Source of the DNA: Chloroflexota bacterium
GTDB lineage: Bacteria > Chloroflexota > Anaerolineae > Anaerolineales > Villigracilaceae
Direction of reading: 5' to 3'
Length of the DNA: 64,000 nt
Assembly: GCA_016234535.1 (NCBI GenBank)
Contig: JACRBH010000199.1
Location: 1 to 64,000, forward strand
In this document: piece by piece, positions 50,480 to 59,601 of the stretch
Position numbering within the stretch: position 1 is the stretch's first letter
Layout: each line of letters opens with the position of its first letter
Notes under the pieces: generated by a model
The model's database searches: none
Told to the model about the DNA's origin: nothing
The model's input: only the letters and a program-made list of their open reading frames with translations
Translations under genes and position numbers: made by a program

Positions 50480-52444
50480 ATGACTGATCAAATGCCTGAG
50501 TTGGGGGAGAATATCAGGAACATTCGGCGCTTCTTTACTTTTCTAGGCATCTATTTTCTCCTGGTCAGCCAATTTTTGATTTTTTCAAACCCGATAATTG
50601 ATAACGTGGTAATTCCCCCCTACACATGGCTGGCCGTTTTCGGCGTGGTAATTTTGATGGTGGGTCAACTAATTCGCCCGGTCTTATTTTTACAAAAAAT
50701 ATCCACCTGGTTCATTTTTCAGGAAAGAGTATTTTGGATATTGGCCTCATTCATGCTGTCTCTTTTGGCGGCCGGGGCAACTGTAAATTTTATGCTGTTT
50801 ACCCGTGTTAATTACATTCCTGTGATTACGATCTGGCTGCTGAGCGCCGCGGCTTATGTTTTTGCGTTTTTCGATGTGTCCCTTGAGACAAGTATTGTGC
50901 TTGCATGGATAAAAAAGAATCGCAACGAGATTTTTTGCGTGTCTGTTGTGGCTTTGTTTGCTGCCTGGCTTCGCCTTTATCGGCTGGGAGAGATTCCACG
51001 CATCTTGGATGGCGATGAAGGGTTGATTGGTCTTGCGGCCCAGTCGACAATTAGTGATTTGCTTGCCAATCCCTTTTCTCTATGGGAAAACTTTGGCGCC
51101 ATGTATTTGCAAATAATCAACCTTTCCATAAGAATTTTTGGAGTCAATGCTTTTGCACTACGATTGGTGCCGGCCATTGGGGGGATACTGGCTATTCCGT
51201 CACTATATCTTTTGTCACGCTGGATCGGTGGGCGAAGCATTGCCTTAATCACGGTCATCATCCTGGCTTTCTCACATTCACACATCCATTTCAGTCGTAT
51301 CGCTTCTGTCGCGTATATTCATGGGACCTGGCTCGTGCCTCTTGAGCTTTATTTTTTGATTAGCGGTTTGGAAAAAAAGGAATCCTGGAGAACAGCCGTC
51401 AGCGGCATTCTGTTGGCGATACACTTTTCGGTATATCTGACCTCCCAGGTCATTATGGCGCTTGTGCTGGTTTATATGCTGATCGCATTTCTGTTTTATC
51501 GCCCATGGTTCAAGCCCCGCTTAACCCAGGCTGTGGTTTTTTGGGGTGGTTTCCTGATTACCATCCTGCCGTCGGCATTTTATATATACCTCAGCCCCAA
51601 TGAATTTCTCGATAGAATGGCGCAGAACGGCACGTTTCAATCCGGCTGGCTTGAAAATACCATGCAGTTGACAGGTCAAAGCGCCATTGAAATCCTGTTC
51701 GGACGATTTATGCATGCCTTCCTTTCATTGACCTATTATCCGGCTGTTGATTTTTATGGTTCTCCAGCGCCTATGATGAGCATGGTCTCCAGCACCATGT
51801 TTCTGTTTGGGCTTGCCATCGCATTGTGGCGGATTCGAAACCCTGCCTACCTGCTTTTGAATGGTTATTTTTGGGCGTCCACGTTTTCAGTGGGAATATT
51901 TGCCATCCCTCCATCTGCAGATTCCTATCGTATGTTAATGGCTCTGCCCCCGGCACTTCTTATGGCAGCTTTAGGGCTTGAGCGGATTCTTGAAATGTTG
52001 ACATTGGATCCAAAGAGTTCGCGCACTGCTTATATGTTTTCTGTCTCAGCCATTCTGGCCAGCCTGCTTGCTTTTAACATATGGACATATTACGGTGATT
52101 TTGCCGGTCGCTGCCGGTTTGGCGGCGACCTTATTGGGCGTTTTGCATCCTATCTCGGCGGTTACGTTAAAACTATAGATAATGAATTGCCGGTCTACCT
52201 GCTAAGTAACAGCTCGTATTTTTATGGCAGCCACGGCTCAACAGATTATCTGGGCGAGAGCAGAAAGATAACGAACTTTCCAGACCCAATTGATACGTTG
52301 AATCCAGTCCATGGAGAAACCATCATCGCGAGCCCGGAGCGCATTTCCGAATTGGAAGACTGGGCGCGAGCCCATCCCGGCGGCGAACTTCGTTATCAGT
52401 ATGATTGCAGCAATACCATTTTGCTGGCATATCGGGTCCCTTAG
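50480..52444 (+). CDS. GT39-like polytopic membrane glycosyltransferase
   Basis: A 654-residue membrane protein with about a dozen hydrophobic helices. The first large loop contains ILDGDEGLIGLAAQSTISD, with the acidic motif expected for ArnT/PMT-type transferases that use polyprenyl-phosphate sugars. RLVPAIGGILAIPSLYLLSR is also typical of the family. The C-terminal part is soluble (about 560-654). The GGAGGT site is strong. A methyltransferase and a dolichol-phosphate-mannose-synthase-like GT2 follow closely, which would supply the lipid-linked sugar donor. Donor and acceptor are not known. Confidence 0.8.
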   Translation: MTDQMPELGENIRNIRRFFTFLGIYFLLVSQFLIFSNPIIDNVVIPPYTWLAVFGVVILMVGQLIRPVLFLQKISTWFIFQERVFWILASFMLSLLAAGATVNFMLFTRVNYIPVITIWLLSAAAYVFAFFDVSLETSIVLAWIKKNRNEIFCVSVVALFAAWLRLYRLGEIPRILDGDEGLIGLAAQSTISDLLANPFSLWENFGAMYLQIINLSIRIFGVNAFALRLVPAIGGILAIPSLYLLSRWIGGRSIALITVIILAFSHSHIHFSRIASVAYIHGTWLVPLELYFLISGLEKKESWRTAVSGILLAIHFSVYLTSQVIMALVLVYMLIAFLFYRPWFKPRLTQAVVFWGGFLITILPSAFYIYLSPNEFLDRMAQNGTFQSGWLENTMQLTGQSAIEILFGRFMHAFLSLTYYPAVDFYGSPAPMMSMVSSTMFLFGLAIALWRIRNPAYLLLNGYFWASTFSVGIFAIPPSADSYRMLMALPPALLMAALGLERILEMLTLDPKSSRTAYMFSVSAILASLLAFNIWTYYGDFAGRCRFGGDLIGRFASYLGGYVKTIDNELPVYLLSNSSYFYGSHGSTDYLGESRKITNFPDPIDTLNPVHGETIIASPERISELEDWARAHPGGELRYQYDCSNTILLAYRVP

Positions 52445-52451
52445 AGGAGAA

Positions 52452-53186
52452 TTGGATCCGAACGAATATGAACTAATGTATCAGGTTGAGGAACGCCATT
52501 GGTGGTATCAGGGAATGGAAGTTGTCACGCGTGCGGTGCTCAATCGCTGGGCACCTATTCCACAACCAAGGATTCTCGATGCAGGCTGTGGAACGGGCGC
52601 AGCCATGACAACCTACCTCGCAGAATATGGAAAGGTGACAGGCGTGGATTTATATCCACAAGCGTTGGATTTCTGCCGCAAGAGAAAAGCTCTCCGCCTT
52701 GTCCGCGCTTCTGTTCTTAACCTGCCGTTTGCTCCTGCTTCCTTTGAGCTTGTCACCAGCTTTGATGTTCTTTACGAGCGGGCTGTCTCCAGTGATGCCG
52801 CAGCCATGACTGAACTTTTCCGCGTACTGACTCCAACCGGACGCATCCTATTGCGCCTGCCCGCCTATGATTGGCTGCGCGGTCAGCACGATAAACGCGT
52901 GCATACAAACCGCCGTTATACAAAAAAACTAGTCAAGGAATTGCTCGAGCAAAGTGGTTTTGTCGTAGAACATCTTTCCTATGCAAATACGTGGCTTTTT
53001 CCTTTGGCTGTGGTAAAAAGACTAGGTGAAAGAATTTTCCCGCCAAAAGATAACCAATCTGATCTTGCAATGAATGCGGGCATATTCAATAATCTTTTGA
53101 AATTTATTCTCGCAAGTGAAGCCCCCTTTGCGGCGCATACCTCCCTGCCTTATGGATTGAGCGTGATTGCGGTGGGCAGAAAATGA
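52452..53186 (+). CDS. Class I SAM-dependent methyltransferase
   Basis: A 244-residue methyltransferase. Motif I is ILDAGCGTGAAMTTYL, followed by VTGVDLYPQALDF, LPFAPASFELVTSFDVLY and LRVLTP-like FRVLTPTGRILLRLPA. A TTG start at 52452 is chosen because AGAGGAG lies at the right distance and the reading frame upstream overlaps the previous gene. NEYELMYQVEERHWWY at the N-terminus is seen in methyltransferases of polysaccharide clusters. It overlaps the GT2 gene by 4 bp. It may modify a sugar or lipid intermediate. Confidence 0.85.
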   Translation: MDPNEYELMYQVEERHWWYQGMEVVTRAVLNRWAPIPQPRILDAGCGTGAAMTTYLAEYGKVTGVDLYPQALDFCRKRKALRLVRASVLNLPFAPASFELVTSFDVLYERAVSSDAAAMTELFRVLTPTGRILLRLPAYDWLRGQHDKRVHTNRRYTKKLVKELLEQSGFVVEHLSYANTWLFPLAVVKRLGERIFPPKDNQSDLAMNAGIFNNLLKFILASEAPFAAHTSLPYGLSVIAVGRK

Positions 53187-53944
53187 CAGGCGTACTGGAA
53201 AACAAAACAGGGCGTAAAAGAGTTTCCAGTATCAGCGCGGTTTTTCCCGCCTACAATGACGGCGGCACAATTGCCAGCATGGTGGCCGCTGCATGGATTG
53301 CATTAAATCAGGTAGCCGAAGATTTTGAGATTATCGTTGTCAATGACGGCAGTTCAGACTATACCTCCGTAATGTTGGAAGAAACAGCCGCCAGATATTC
53401 AGAATTGCGGGTCATTACACATCCTCACAATCAAGGATACGGTGCAGCATTACGTACAGGTTTTTCCTCCGCAACAAAGGACTGGGTTTTTTATACCGAT
53501 GGCGACTCCCAATACAACCCTTTGGAATTAGTTAATCTGGTGGATGCGCTTCACGATAAGGTGGATGTGGTCAATGGATATAAGTTGACCCGCCATGACT
53601 CATGGATGAGAGTCGTGATCGGGAGGGCGTATCACTACTTTGTTAAATTTCTCTTCGGCATTCGCATCCGCGACGTGGATTGTGATTTTCGTTTGATCCC
53701 AAGGCGGATCCTTGAAGAGATTGAATTGAAGAGCGTCAGCGGGGCGATCTGCCTGGAATTGGTAAAAAAAATTCAGGATGCAGGGTATGTATTTGGGGAA
53801 ATCCCGGTCAGTCATTATTCAAGAAAATACGGCGTGTCTCAATTTTTCATCCCCTGGCGAATTGCCCGCACCCTGTACCAGCTTGCAGGTTTGTATTGGA
53901 TGCTTGTGATTCGAAAAGAGCATTTACACAATAAGAAACCATAA
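53183..53944 (+). CDS. Family 2 glycosyltransferase, dolichol-phosphate mannose synthase-like
   Basis: A 253-residue GT2 of the DPM1/polyprenyl-phosphate glycosyltransferase type: VFPAYNDGGTIASMV, FEIIVVNDGSSDYT, NQGYGAALRTGF, the DxD-like YTDGDSQYNP, and DVDCDFRLI. It would make polyprenyl-phosphate sugar for the membrane transferase upstream. A short hydrophobic region lies near the C-terminus. Its TAA overlaps the ATG of a truncated epimerase gene (TAATG). Confidence 0.88.
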   Translation: MTGVLENKTGRKRVSSISAVFPAYNDGGTIASMVAAAWIALNQVAEDFEIIVVNDGSSDYTSVMLEETAARYSELRVITHPHNQGYGAALRTGFSSATKDWVFYTDGDSQYNPLELVNLVDALHDKVDVVNGYKLTRHDSWMRVVIGRAYHYFVKFLFGIRIRDVDCDFRLIPRRILEEIELKSVSGAICLELVKKIQDAGYVFGEIPVSHYSRKYGVSQFFIPWRIARTLYQLAGLYWMLVIRKEHLHNKKP

Positions 53945-54033
53945 TGGATATTGCGGCCGCATATTTTCACCAAAAAGTTTTGATTACCGGCGGATTGGGT
54001 TTCATTGGGAGACTGTCACTCACAGAACCCTAA
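53944..54033 (+). pseudogene. 5' remnant of an NAD-dependent epimerase/dehydratase gene
   Basis: The 29-codon frame starts in TAATG overlap with the GT2 gene and reads KVLITGGLGFIG, the Rossmann nucleotide-binding start of extended SDR sugar epimerases. After that motif the sequence departs from the family (RLSLTEP) and stops at 54031-54033. No continuation is found downstream in any frame. An intact gene was probably cut by a deletion or repeat insertion at about 54009. Confidence 0.78.
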
Positions 54034-54475
54034 CCCTGATTTCTCGCTCAGGGAAAATGGTAAATCCAGTAAATCACGAATTTGCTTTGGAATGCAGACT
54101 TTTGAGCATAAACAAATTAAGCGAGCATTCCCAATTCCCCTTTTAACGCGCAAGCCGCGAATTGGGCGAATTTTCGCGAACCTTCAAGGACCACTTCGCG
54201 TTAAGGTCTTTTTGCTCGGTTTAATTGTAAAATCGCAATAGTCTTCACTTTTATCCAACCAGGTGGACTAAAGTCCGCAATCCATGCAGCCTGCGATTTA
54301 CTGAATTTGCATCCTCACATACGGAACTTTTTGTCTGATTGGGGTAAGAACATATATGGGCTTTTGCGTTTATCGCGCAAAATTGTGACAAAAGGAACTG
54401 TTTTCTTTTGTCAAGTCATGTGATAATTTGCAAATGTTTGAATTTCCCTGAATCTATTAAATCACTGGAGGCTGT
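54034..54475. other. Gene-free region with palindromes and the maeB promoter region
   Basis: No credible gene. It contains a CCCTGATTTCTCGCTCAGGG hairpin (54027-54046), a GCGAATTGGGCGAATTTTCGC tract cut by CGAATTGGGCGAATTTTCGC, and GGACTAAAGTCC (54265-54276), related to GCAGACTAAAGTCTGC at 56923. The last 90 bp hold a candidate operator and an extended -10 for the malic enzyme gene. Confidence 0.55.
54386..54427 (+). promoter_or_regulatory. Candidate operator and extended -10 upstream of maeB
   Basis: TGACAAAAG (54386-54394) and CTTTTGTCA (54405-54413) are exact inverted repeats around a 10-nt spacer. An extended -10, TGTGATAAT, follows at 54419-54427, so the palindrome covers the expected -35 region. 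This fits a repressor or activator site, but no regulator is identified. Confidence 0.5.
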
Positions 54476-56731
54476 ATGGCTAAAATTACACGTGAAGATG
54501 CGCTTGAATATCATCGTCTAAAGGGAAAACCCGGCAAGGTCGCAATCGTGCCGACCAAACCGATGGATACGCAGCGGGACTTAAGTTTGGCGTATTCACC
54601 CGGTGTGGCGGAGCCGGTTCTCGATATCGAGAAGAATCCCGAGGATGCTTATGAATATACCTCCAAGGGGAATTTGGTGGCGGTGGTCTCCAACGGTACG
54701 GCAATTTTGGGACTTGGTGACCGCGGCGCATTGGCAAGCAAGCCAGTGATGGAAGGCAAAGGGGTGTTATTCAAGAAGTTTGCCGATATTGATGTCTTTG
54801 ATATTGAATTGAATTCACACGACCCGGATGAGATAATAAAAGTTGTTGCGGCGATCTCTCCGACCTTTGGCGGGATCAATCTCGAAGACATTAAAGCCCC
54901 CGAATGTTTTTACATCGAAGAAGAACTCAAGAAGATGCTGGACATTCCCGTCTTCCATGATGACCAGCATGGGACGGCCATCATTTCTTCTGCCGCGCTG
55001 GCAAATGCGCTGGAGATCGTGGGGAAGAGACACGATGAGATCAGCATTGTCATTTCAGGCGCGGGTGCTTCGGCAATCTCCTGCGCCGAATTGGCGATTC
55101 GCTGGGGTGTGAAGCGCGAGAATATCATGTTGTGCGACAGCAAGGGCGTTGTGTATAAAGGCCGCAAGGAAGGCATGAATAAATATAAGGAACGCTTCCT
55201 TGTTGAAACCGATGCGCGCACCTTGACCGATGCGCTTCAGGGTGCGGATGTGTTCTATGGCTTATCTGTTGCAAATGTGTTGACGCCTGAAATGGTCAAG
55301 TTAATGGCTGCGGACCCGATCATCTTTGCGATGGCGAATCCCGACCCGGAGATCAAGCCTGAATTAGCGAAAGCCGCACGCAAAGATGTGATCATTGCGA
55401 CGGGCCGTTCTGATTATCCAAATCAGGTGAATAATGTGTTGGGCTTCCCGTTCATCTTCCGCGGTGCCTTGGATGTGCGTGCGAGGAGTATCAATGAAGA
55501 GATGAAGTTTGCGGCCTCCAAGGCGCTGGCCGCGTTGACGAAGGAAGATGTACCGGACTCGGTCATCCGCGCCTATGGCGGCGTGGCGATGAAGTTTGGA
55601 CGTGAATATATTTTGCCGACTCCGCTCGATCCGCGTGTGCTATTGTGGGAAGCGCCTGCTGTCGCTGAGATGGCGATGAAGACCGGCGTGGCACGCAAGA
55701 AAATTGATATCGACGAATATCGCGAACAACTGGCTTATCGTCAGGGCAAGGGCGAGCGGATTCGTTACTTCTTCCAGAATAAGGCGCGTTCTTCCGGCGG
55801 CACTAAACGCATTGCATTCGCGGAGGGCGAGGAACAGAAGATCATCCGCGCTGCGTATCAGATACAGGAGGAAGGCATCGCCACTCCTGTTTTGATCGGG
55901 CGTAAGGATGTGATCGAAGGACAAATTAATAACTTGAGCATTGATTACAAACCTGAGATCGTCGATCCCGATAAATTTAACAAGCTTGATGCGTATGCCG
56001 AATCATTCTATGAATTGCGCCAGCGCAAGGGGCTGATGGCAAGTGATGCGCTCAAGAAAGTGCGCGACCCCAATATCCTTGGCTCGTTGATGGTGAAGAT
56101 GGGTGATGCGGATGCCTTCATTTCCGGCCTGACCTATGATTACCCGGAAGTGATCCGCCCTGCTTTGCAAATCCATCGTACCGCTCCGGGCGTGACGCGC
56201 GCGGCGGGCGTGTACATTATGATCTTCGAGGAAAAGGTTTTCCTGTTTACTGATGCCACCGTGAACATCGATCCCACCGCCGAAGACCTTGCGGATATTG
56301 CCGCCCTCGCAGCGGATTACGCCAAAAAGTTGGAGATTGATCCGCATGTGGCTTTCCTTTCGTTCTCGAACTTCGGCTCCACGCCGCATCCGTTATCGGA
56401 CAAGGTGCGCAAGGCTGTTGATTTGTTGAAAGCCCGACGGCCTGATCTGTGTGTGGATGGCGAAATGCAAGCTGATACCGCTGTTGTCCCTGAGATCGTG
56501 GAGGCGCGTTATCCATTCAGTGCGGTGAAGGATGCGAATGTGCTGGTGTTCCCCTCGCTCGAGTCTGCGAATATTGCGTACAAGCTGTTGGCCCGTCTTG
56601 GAAATGCCAAGGCCATTGGCCCAATCTTGCTTGGCGTGGGTGCGCCTGTACATGTGCTGCAAACCGGTGACGATGTGAATACCATCGTGCAGATCGCTTC
56701 CGTGGCTGTAATGGATGCGATGGGACGATAG
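54476..56731 (+). CDS. maeB: NADP-dependent malic enzyme with C-terminal phosphotransacetylase-like domain
   Basis: A 751-residue MaeB-type protein that decarboxylates malate to pyruvate. The malic enzyme part (1 to about 420) has [39 protein letters not shown], the nucleotide motif [20 protein letters not shown] and [13 protein letters not shown]. The remaining 320 residues are a PTA/PTB-like domain ([38 protein letters not shown]), which in known MaeB proteins is catalytically inactive and binds acetyl-CoA for control. GGAGG precedes the ATG. It appears monocistronic, with a terminator directly after it. Confidence 0.95.
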   Translation: MAKITREDALEYHRLKGKPGKVAIVPTKPMDTQRDLSLAYSPGVAEPVLDIEKNPEDAYEYTSKGNLVAVVSNGTAILGLGDRGALASKPVMEGKGVLFKKFADIDVFDIELNSHDPDEIIKVVAAISPTFGGINLEDIKAPECFYIEEELKKMLDIPVFHDDQHGTAIISSAALANALEIVGKRHDEISIVISGAGASAISCAELAIRWGVKRENIMLCDSKGVVYKGRKEGMNKYKERFLVETDARTLTDALQGADVFYGLSVANVLTPEMVKLMAADPIIFAMANPDPEIKPELAKAARKDVIIATGRSDYPNQVNNVLGFPFIFRGALDVRARSINEEMKFAASKALAALTKEDVPDSVIRAYGGVAMKFGREYILPTPLDPRVLLWEAPAVAEMAMKTGVARKKIDIDEYREQLAYRQGKGERIRYFFQNKARSSGGTKRIAFAEGEEQKIIRAAYQIQEEGIATPVLIGRKDVIEGQINNLSIDYKPEIVDPDKFNKLDAYAESFYELRQRKGLMASDALKKVRDPNILGSLMVKMGDADAFISGLTYDYPEVIRPALQIHRTAPGVTRAAGVYIMIFEEKVFLFTDATVNIDPTAEDLADIAALAADYAKKLEIDPHVAFLSFSNFGSTPHPLSDKVRKAVDLLKARRPDLCVDGEMQADTAVVPEIVEARYPFSAVKDANVLVFPSLESANIAYKLLARLGNAKAIGPILLGVGAPVHVLQTGDDVNTIVQIASVAVMDAMGR

Positions 56732-56760
56732 TCAGTAACCAGTTGTCTGTAATCGACATG

Positions 56761-56792
56761 GCGGCCTTGAGTTTTGCTCAAGGCCGCTTTTT
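56761..56792 (+). terminator. Intrinsic terminator of maeB
   Basis: GCGGCCTTGAG and CTCAAGGCCGC form a perfect 11-bp stem with a 5-nt loop, followed by TTTTTA. It lies 30 bp after the maeB stop. Confidence 0.9.
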
Positions 56793-56999
56793 ATAGAGTG
56801 TATAATTTCGCATCACTACAAGGACTTGAATTTAGAGTTGGTTCTTGCCTCTCTTGTTTCATTGTTTTTTGCCGCTAATTACGCGGAGCGCGGATTTCAG
56901 TCCGCTTTGCCTCTGTAAAATTGCAGACTAAAGTCTGCATTCCGCTCAACCTGTGCTTTACTGAAATTCGCGGCTAAAGTTTTTAACACTAAACTTAAG
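56793..56999. other. Repeat-rich gap after maeB
   Basis: No gene seen. It includes GCAGACTAAAGTCTGC (56923-56938), related to GGACTAAAGTCC at 54265, and CGCGGATTTCAGTCCGC upstream of it. These look like one family of short hairpins. Confidence 0.55.
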
Positions 57000-57113
57000 T
57001 AAGTCACCTTAAACAGTCCGCCTGTAGCGCGACACATTGTCCCCGTATGGAGGTTTATGTCGCCCATTTTGCGAGACTGCGAAGCGTCTCGCGTTACCGC
57101 GTAAGGTGAGTAA
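57000..57113. repeat. Family B repeat, copy 2
   Basis: Inverted ends TAAGTCACCTTA and TAAGGTGAGTAA bound the element. The inside shares CGCGACA, TTATGTCG, CCATTTTGCGA and TCTCGCGTTACCGCGTAAGG with copy 1 at 13104-13178. It ends 19 bp before the MFS start. Confidence 0.78.
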
Positions 57114-57132
57114 GTAAGGAACCTGAACCTAG

Positions 57133-58377
57133 ATGAAAAACCTTGAATCCATTGCCCGAAAAATAACAGCCATCCTCTTCGCCCAGCAATCCCTGGCTTC
57201 CGCAGGGTTTATTGCCGCCTCCACTCTTAATTCCATTGTGGGCAGGGAGCTAAGTCAACATGCGAATTGGGCCGGCGTGCCGTCGGCGGTGTACCTTTTA
57301 GCGGGCGCATTCGCCGCATTTATGTGGGGATATATTTTCGATGCAATTGGCCGTCGCGGCGGGTTGACCGCAGGTTTATGCATCGGCGTCATTGGCTCGG
57401 GGGTCGCATTCCATGCCATTGCGATTCATTCCCTTACAGTCTTTCTTGGCGGAATGGTCTTGATGGGCATTGCCAATGCGGCTGTGCAGCTTGGCCGTTT
57501 TGCGGCGGCGGAAGTGAATCGACCTGAACATCGCGGACGCGCGATCTCAAATGTGGTTATCGGCGGCACAGTTGGCTCGGTGGTTGGGCCGTTCGTGGCC
57601 GGGCCTGCGGGCGCGCTGGTTGGATCATGGGGCATCAATGAACTTGCCGGCGCGTATCTTGTGGCTCTGGCGCTGTTTGCGGTTGCGGCAGTCGTCGTGT
57701 TTTTTGGATTGCGCCCCGACCCGCGCGAGGTCGGCAAAGAGGTGGCGGCAAAATTCCCAGAAACAGTATCAGGCTCGGACGCGGTGCGAAGCGTGTTCGA
57801 GATTCTGCGCCAGCCTGCCGCGCAGGTCGCAGTCGTCAGCATGGTATTGGGTCAAATGGTGATGGTGCTGGTCATGGTTATTACATCGCTGCACATGCGC
57901 GACCATAATCACATGCTTGGCGACATCTCAATTGTGATCTCCGCCCACACAGTCGGCATGTACGCCTTCTCGATTATTTCAGGCCGCCTTGCAGATCGTT
58001 GGGGACGCGGGCAGGTTATCATTATTGGTTCTGCCACCCTTGTGCTGGCTTGTTTCGCCGCCACAATCTCACCTGATGTTTTGCCCCTGGGTGTCGCTTT
58101 ATTTTTACTCGGTCTTGGATGGAATTTTTGTTTTGTCGGCGGCTCCACTTTGCTTGCCGATCAACTTTCGCCGCTGGAGCGTTCGCGCACGCAAGGCTTT
58201 AGCGACCTGCTGGTGGGGCTTGCTTCCGCGCTAGGCAGTTTGGAGAGCGGATTCATTTTCGCCGCGCTGGGATATAACAAGATGGCGTACATCAGCGCGG
58301 GATTTGCCTTCATCCCCCTGCTTTTCGCTTCGTATTGGACCTTGAAGCTGGTGCGAAAAACCCGGGCATTCTCTTAA
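57133..58377 (+). CDS. MFS transporter
   Basis: A 414-residue major facilitator with twelve likely helices. Motif A occurs twice in relaxed form: WGYIFDAIGRRGGLTAG and SGRLADRWGRGQVIIIG. RFAAAEVNRPEHRGRAISNV lies after helix 4. The family is clear but the substrate is not. It is convergent with the following minus-strand gene. Confidence 0.88.
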   Translation: MKNLESIARKITAILFAQQSLASAGFIAASTLNSIVGRELSQHANWAGVPSAVYLLAGAFAAFMWGYIFDAIGRRGGLTAGLCIGVIGSGVAFHAIAIHSLTVFLGGMVLMGIANAAVQLGRFAAAEVNRPEHRGRAISNVVIGGTVGSVVGPFVAGPAGALVGSWGINELAGAYLVALALFAVAAVVVFFGLRPDPREVGKEVAAKFPETVSGSDAVRSVFEILRQPAAQVAVVSMVLGQMVMVLVMVITSLHMRDHNHMLGDISIVISAHTVGMYAFSIISGRLADRWGRGQVIIIGSATLVLACFAATISPDVLPLGVALFLLGLGWNFCFVGGSTLLADQLSPLERSRTQGFSDLLVGLASALGSLESGFIFAALGYNKMAYISAGFAFIPLLFASYWTLKLVRKTRAFS

Positions 58378-58378
58378 G

Positions 58379-58407
58379 AAAAGAGCGGGACCAAATCCGT
58401 CCCGCTC
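58379..58407 (-). terminator. Terminator between convergent MFS and DUF genes
   Basis: GAGCGGGAC (58383-58391) and GTCCCGCTC (58399-58407) form a perfect 9-bp stem. On the minus strand TTTTCTT follows the stem, so it serves the gene at 58422-59090. Confidence 0.8.
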
Positions 58408-58421
58408 CAAGCTTTATCCTT

Positions 58422-59090
58422 TTATCCTGCCTTTGTCGCTGACGGCTTTTTAGGCGCTGGCCTGCTTTTGTTCATCAAGCCTGCCGCGCTTTTACCAACG
58501 AGGGAAAAACCAAATTCCAAACTCTTGGCGGCGGTCGCTTCATCCAGACCGGTCTTCTTCGAGAGTTCATTCACCATCCCGCTGGAACGCAGCATGTTTG
58601 AATCGATTTTCCCTGAGCCTACCTGTTGTAACAAGTTTTCCAGATCGAAGGAGTTTGAATCGCGCCCTGAAGTTGGGTGATGCGCCAGTAATTTATGCGC
58701 CACAAAGGAAACCACGATCATGGCGATCTCGGGAGAAATGTTCGCCTTTTTTGCGAGTGGCGCCACGAACGGTTGTAGCATCATCATGACCGGGTCATTC
58801 TGGCCTGTGCCCTGCCCGCCCATGACAGATTCCAACATGCCCATCATGCCGCTCAATCCACTGGCTTGTTGCGGGCTTGCTCCCTGTGACTGTTGTGTTG
58901 TGCCCATAAACCCGCCGACCAGCCCCGCCACATCTCCCAGGTCTATTCCATCAGACAGGTTCACCCCGCCCTGTGATTTTCCGCCGCCGAGCAGGCCGCC
59001 GACCAAATCGGCCATTGGGTCTGCGCTTTGGGATGAACTTCCCTGTTGGCGGGAATTGACAAGTGTTTTAAGTATATCTTCCATGGACAT
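58422..59090 (-). CDS. Hypothetical protein, DUF937/YidB-like
   Basis: A 222-residue protein. The N-terminal third is Gly/Ser/Gln-rich and low in complexity (SSSQSADPMADLVGGLLGGG). The middle has a Met/Gly-rich GMMGMLESVMGGQG, and the C-terminal part is helical, with KTGLDEATAAKSLEFGFSLV as in DUF937/YidB-like proteins, whose role is unknown. The tail is Lys/Pro/Ala-rich. The ATG at 59090 has GGAGAAATTCTC upstream; the longer frame enters the preceding terminator. Confidence 0.7.
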   Translation of the reverse strand: MSMEDILKTLVNSRQQGSSSQSADPMADLVGGLLGGGKSQGGVNLSDGIDLGDVAGLVGGFMGTTQQSQGASPQQASGLSGMMGMLESVMGGQGTGQNDPVMMMLQPFVAPLAKKANISPEIAMIVVSFVAHKLLAHHPTSGRDSNSFDLENLLQQVGSGKIDSNMLRSSGMVNELSKKTGLDEATAAKSLEFGFSLVGKSAAGLMNKSRPAPKKPSATKAG

Positions 59091-59125
59091 GAGAATTTCT
59101 CCTTTTTCAAAAAATGAAGGCAAAA

Positions 59126-59156
59126 AAAAGCGCGGCGCAACTGGCACCGCGCTTTT
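59126..59156 (-). terminator. Bidirectional-looking terminator after the FmdB gene
   Basis: AAAAGCGCGG and CCGCGCTTTT pair around a 12-nt loop. On the minus strand T residues follow the stem. It separates the FmdB gene from the DUF937-like gene. Confidence 0.8.
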
Positions 59157-59168
59157 TCAAAATTTAGT

Positions 59169-59456
59169 TTATTCCGAACTCTCGCTCTTGGCGGGCTTGC
59201 TCTCTGTGGGAGCAGGTTCCTTGGGCGCGCTTTCTTTCTTATCGGCTTTCTTTGTGCTTGATGAATCACCCGAAGGCGACTTGTGATCTGTTGCGTAAAA
59301 GCCTGAACCTTTAAATATGATCTTGGTCGGCGTGATGACCTTCTTGAGCGCCTTCTTACGGCATTCGGGACAGGTCTTTAACGGTGTGTCTGTGAATGAT
59401 TGGTGGCGTTCGAATTGGATACCACAAGCTTCACAACGATAAGTATAGACTGGCAT
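59169..59456 (-). CDS. FmdB/CxxC_CxxC_SSSS family zinc ribbon protein
   Basis: A 95-residue protein. The N-terminal zinc ribbon has YRCEACG and CPECRK, followed by the typical FKGSGFYATD. The rest is a Lys/Ser/Pro/Glu-rich disordered tail (KKADKKESAPKEP). Members of this family are putative regulatory or ribosome-linked proteins without a settled role. Confidence 0.88.
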   Translation of the reverse strand: MPVYTYRCEACGIQFERHQSFTDTPLKTCPECRKKALKKVITPTKIIFKGSGFYATDHKSPSGDSSSTKKADKKESAPKEPAPTESKPAKSESSE

Positions 59457-59539
59457 TTATTTTCTCCTTGCTTTCTTTCCATTACAACGCTGGAGATTAT
59501 AGCGTGGTTGACAAGGCGGGACAAGCCTGTGACACGTCA

Positions 59540-59584
59540 TGTTATAATTTTCTAATATTAGTAGAAAAAAGGTGACTGTCACCT
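59540..59584 (+). promoter_or_regulatory. Extended -10 and palindrome upstream of the selenoprotein gene
   Basis: TGTTATAAT (59540-59548) is an extended -10 with consensus TATAAT; the only TTGACA (59508-59513) is too far away at 29 bp. AGGTGAC-T-GTCACCT (59570-59584) is a perfect palindrome in the predicted 5' untranslated region, 17 bp before the ATG, and may be an operator or a small repeat. Confidence 0.6.
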
Positions 59585-59601
59585 GAATTATGGAGAATCC
59601 C

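Noticed and set aside
59508-59548. TTGACA and TATAAT as one promoter for the selenoprotein gene
   Set aside because: The spacing is 29 bp, too long; the extended -10 alone is more plausible.
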